Position numbers and translations under genes: made by a program | Notes under the pieces: model-generated | The model's input: the letters and a program-made list of their open reading frames with translations, nothing else | The model's database searches: none | Told to the model about the DNA's origin: nothing | In this document: positions 61,657 through 64,000 of the stretch, piece after piece | Position numbering within the stretch: position 1 is the stretch's first letter | How the letters are laid out: the number at the start of each line of letters is the position of its first letter | Source of the DNA: Mactromeris polynyma | Lineage: Eukaryota > Mollusca > Bivalvia > Venerida > Mactridae | Direction of reading: 5' to 3' | Assembly: GCA_032209605.1 (NCBI GenBank) | Contig: JASFXZ010000009.1 | Location: 22,679,553-22,743,552 of the forward strand | DNA length: 64,000 nucleotides

Positions 61657-63475
61657 GTAAGATGATTTAATAGCATTTAACTATAGAAAGTCTCGTATAT
61701 TTAAAATAAAAAGATTTGATCGCTAACTACAGTACATATTTGTTACAAGATCTGTAACAAGGCCTGTTTTTAAAATGCATTCAAAGATGCACATAAGACA
61801 AAGCTACAGTCATAATAAATTTAAAAAAAAAGGTTTAAGCAGATATCCTTTTTCTCAAATAAACATACACAGTAGCTTTCTCAACACCAGTCACAGGGAC
61901 ATTACTTAAGTTCTTGCATATATTATATAAGTATAAGTATGAATGTAATATATATACAATGCACCAGTATTAATTATATGTTTTAGTATGTATTTTTATG
62001 TTTTCTCTTTATTTCAGATACACTGGTATAGTGACGTTTTCACATAGGAATAATACATGTAGTTTAGAGCTGTCAGATTCGTGCTTATGTAGGCTCTTAG
62101 TGTAGATGAAGCACATATATCCTCCCTCATATCTCGGTGGTCTAGAATTATCATTGTTCTCATGCGTTAATAATAATAATACATTCTTTATTTTCAGAAG
62201 GTTACATATTTAAGGTTAACAATAAATTGTACATCTTTTTTTCAATATGGCCTTCTATTAACAATATAAACACGCACAAACAAACAAAAATTCACACACG
62301 CACGCTCACCAACACACGCAAACACGCATTCACACACGCACACACAATAAAGTGTACATAAATGTATTTGATAAAAATACAATATGCAAAATATCCTCTC
62401 AAATATAAAATCATGATACATACTTTGTCCGATTGAGTAATCGTTTAATTTGGACTAAAAATATAGATTCTTTTCACAAATAATATACATTTAGTATAAC
62501 TAATTATAATGGCACCAGGCTGGTGGCGAATTGACACATTGTTTGTTTTAACAAATGTTTATATATGTTGTTACTATAATAATTATGACAATTGGTATAC
62601 AAAAAGAGCAATATATATGGTGAGCAATTATCTATGTATATGTATGTATATATGGTTGCAATTACATTATAAGCGAAGCACTGCTTACAGATATACATAT
62701 ACGTATATTAGTTGTCATATCACCACGTGGTTTCACGGTGGTAGAATTGTTCAATATGTTCTTGGTTACATGTTTCGTGATAGTTAGTATATCATGATTT
62801 GGGTGTTGTATATAATTGTGTATTAATGTTTTAACAACAACAAAAGTATTATTTAAAGAATAAATCTGTGAGTTAATAAAACTACTGTGAATTGTATATC
62901 GAGATATTAACAATCGGACAGTTTCCAAACCGAAATGAAATTTATACGTTCGACTAATTGCTTTAATATTAAAGACGATTTTATAAGTATATTTAATTCT
63001 ATTTATAGTTTTATAAAGATCTATTTGTTAATTCATCCAATAAGACAAAAATATGTTTGACGTGTGATATATATGCTTGACGTGTGATATATATGCTTGA
63101 CGTGTGATATATATGTTATGTTGTTTTTGATATAATATAATACAATTAACAACTTAGGATGATTTTTTTAATTGTTCATGAATTTAAACTCACTGCCATG
63201 CATGCACATTCTTAGACATGGTAATAATAGCTTTGTATTGAATCTCGACTTAATTATGTGATAATCAATCTAATTCGAAAATATTATCGTCTGCTCATGT
63301 GCAAAGATTGATTGATAATAAGTTCTGGTAGGCGGCTTACCAATACATCATTTATCATTAAACATAGTGGACATATAATTTCGATTTTTCGAATTTGATT
63401 TTTATATAGATCTAACCCAACATTTTATAATGCATAAATATATAAGTTATAAGTCTTGTTGCTGCTGTTTTCCAG
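61657..63475. other. 3' UTR / intergenic region with microsatellites
   Basis: A likely 3' UTR exon begins after TTTATTTCAG at 62,018. AATAAA occurs at about 62,221. CA-rich microsatellite at about 62,283-62,346. Three 20-bp tandem copies of CGTGTGATATATATGCTTGA at 63,060-63,115. The small ORFs here have no features. Confidence 0.4.
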
Positions 63476-63609
63476 ATAAAGAATTGTTATCCCAGTGTAT
63501 GGACGTGGTTGGTGAGATGTACAAACTGCGATTTGAACCCAAGGATTATTGTGTCAAACCTACGTACACAGACAATACATTGAATGGAGAACAACTCAAA
63601 TATAAATGA
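63476..63609 (+). CDS. Orphan 3'-terminal exon ending in a MITE
   Basis: Preceded by a strong acceptor (GCTGCTGTTTTCCAG). Phase 1 frame KELLSQCMDVVGEMYKLRFE, PKDYCVKPTYTDNTLNGEQL, KYK then TGA at 63,607-63,609. The stop is exactly the first three bases of the MITE at 63,607. It could be another alternative end of the VWA/Sushi gene, since orientation and phase both fit, or the last exon of another gene. No domain recognised. Confidence 0.45.
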
Positions 63610-63820
63610 GCGCCGCTGTACGATTTCCAACCTCATCTTTAAGTGACGTCATTTCCAAAAAACGTCACATGTGATGTCACCATTTACTAACAGGAAGCAA
63701 TATTTGCCCCATATGGCAATATGAAAGCGAAGTGACCACATGGAGTAAATATTGTTTCCTGCTTGCGAATAGTGACGTCACATGTTGCAATTTCTTGAAA
63801 AGACGTCACTTACAGAAAAT
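63607..63820. mobile_element. CRE-rich palindromic MITE, copy 3
   Basis: Starts TGAGCGCCGCTGTACGATTT, contains AAGTGACGTCATTTCCAAAA, CAATATTTGCCCCATATGGC and AGTGACGTCACATG like copies 1 and 2. The right end is degraded after ACGTCACTTACAGAA. Confidence 0.75.
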
Positions 63821-64000
63821 AAATATCAATGTATTATTGATTTTTTGTCATAGACTTTTCGGTGGAAGTAACTGTTATAAACACAGTGTGCAATATTTTC
63901 TAACAAAAGGAATATTAGACGTTTACATGAAATACGAAATTATGAATAAGGACAACTATATTGCCAAAAAGAATATATATCATTTTCTATAGCAACGCTG
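63821..64000. other. Unassigned window end
   Basis: After a TTTTTTGTCATAG acceptor-like site, one frame from 63,854 stays open (RLFGGSNCYKHSVQYFLTKG and on to a TAG at 63,990). It might be a further exon, but its phase differs from the preceding exon and no domain is seen. Confidence 0.2.

Noticed and set aside
62504..62928. Overlapping ORFs on both strands
   Set aside because: AT-rich low-complexity region; Tyr/Ile-rich chance frames.

Overview
This is AT-rich eukaryotic DNA from an invertebrate, most likely a mollusc and probably a bivalve. It has one long intron-rich gene on the + strand, one decayed receptor gene on the - strand, and a dense load of small DNA transposons, tRNA-derived SINEs, LINE 3' ends and minisatellites. 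The species cannot be read from the sequence. The mollusc call rests on the gene content: a Pif/BMSP-type shell-matrix architecture and an adhesion-GPCR ectodomain type that I associate with molluscs.

Layout. 1-15.5 kb holds no host gene that I can support. It carries a 24-bp minisatellite (2.1-3.6 kb), LINE 3' fragments, a 16-bp minisatellite fused to a MITE (5.1-5.9 kb), a long-TIR element (7.5-8.0 kb), an internally deleted mariner (9.0-9.65 kb) and another LINE tail (11.4-12 kb). 15.5-21.2 kb (- strand) is a decayed adhesion-type 7TM receptor. It has at least four frame breaks, a TIR element in its ectodomain, and a cysteine-rich zinc-finger-like ORF lying between ectodomain and 7TM parts. 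21.2-34.7 kb is gene-free: a 43-bp minisatellite, a GC-rich TIR element, a 131-bp palindrome and several SINEs.

34.75-58.4 kb (+ strand), with possible 3' exons to 63.6 kb, is the main gene. I could trace 28 coding exons with consistent splice phases. They encode a predicted secreted protein of about 1,420 residues: signal peptide, one VWA domain with an intact MIDAS, about 13 Sushi/CCP modules (nearly all one phase 1-1 exon each), a short Thr-rich linker, two chitin-binding type-2 modules plus a third degenerate one, and a laminin-G-like domain. Three possible 3' ends are visible, including a Lys-rich basic exon (61,259-61,641) and a short exon whose stop codon lies in the first three bases of a MITE.

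How it fits together: VWA + chitin-binding + LamG is the order known from Pif/BMSP shell framework proteins, which link chitin to mineral. Here a long CCP rod is placed between VWA and the chitin-binding modules. The CCPs look lineage-amplified: CCP4 and CCP5 are near-duplicates and a TGP motif recurs. This Sushi-expanded Pif-like gene is the most interesting object in the window. The introns record repeated MITE and SINE insertion.
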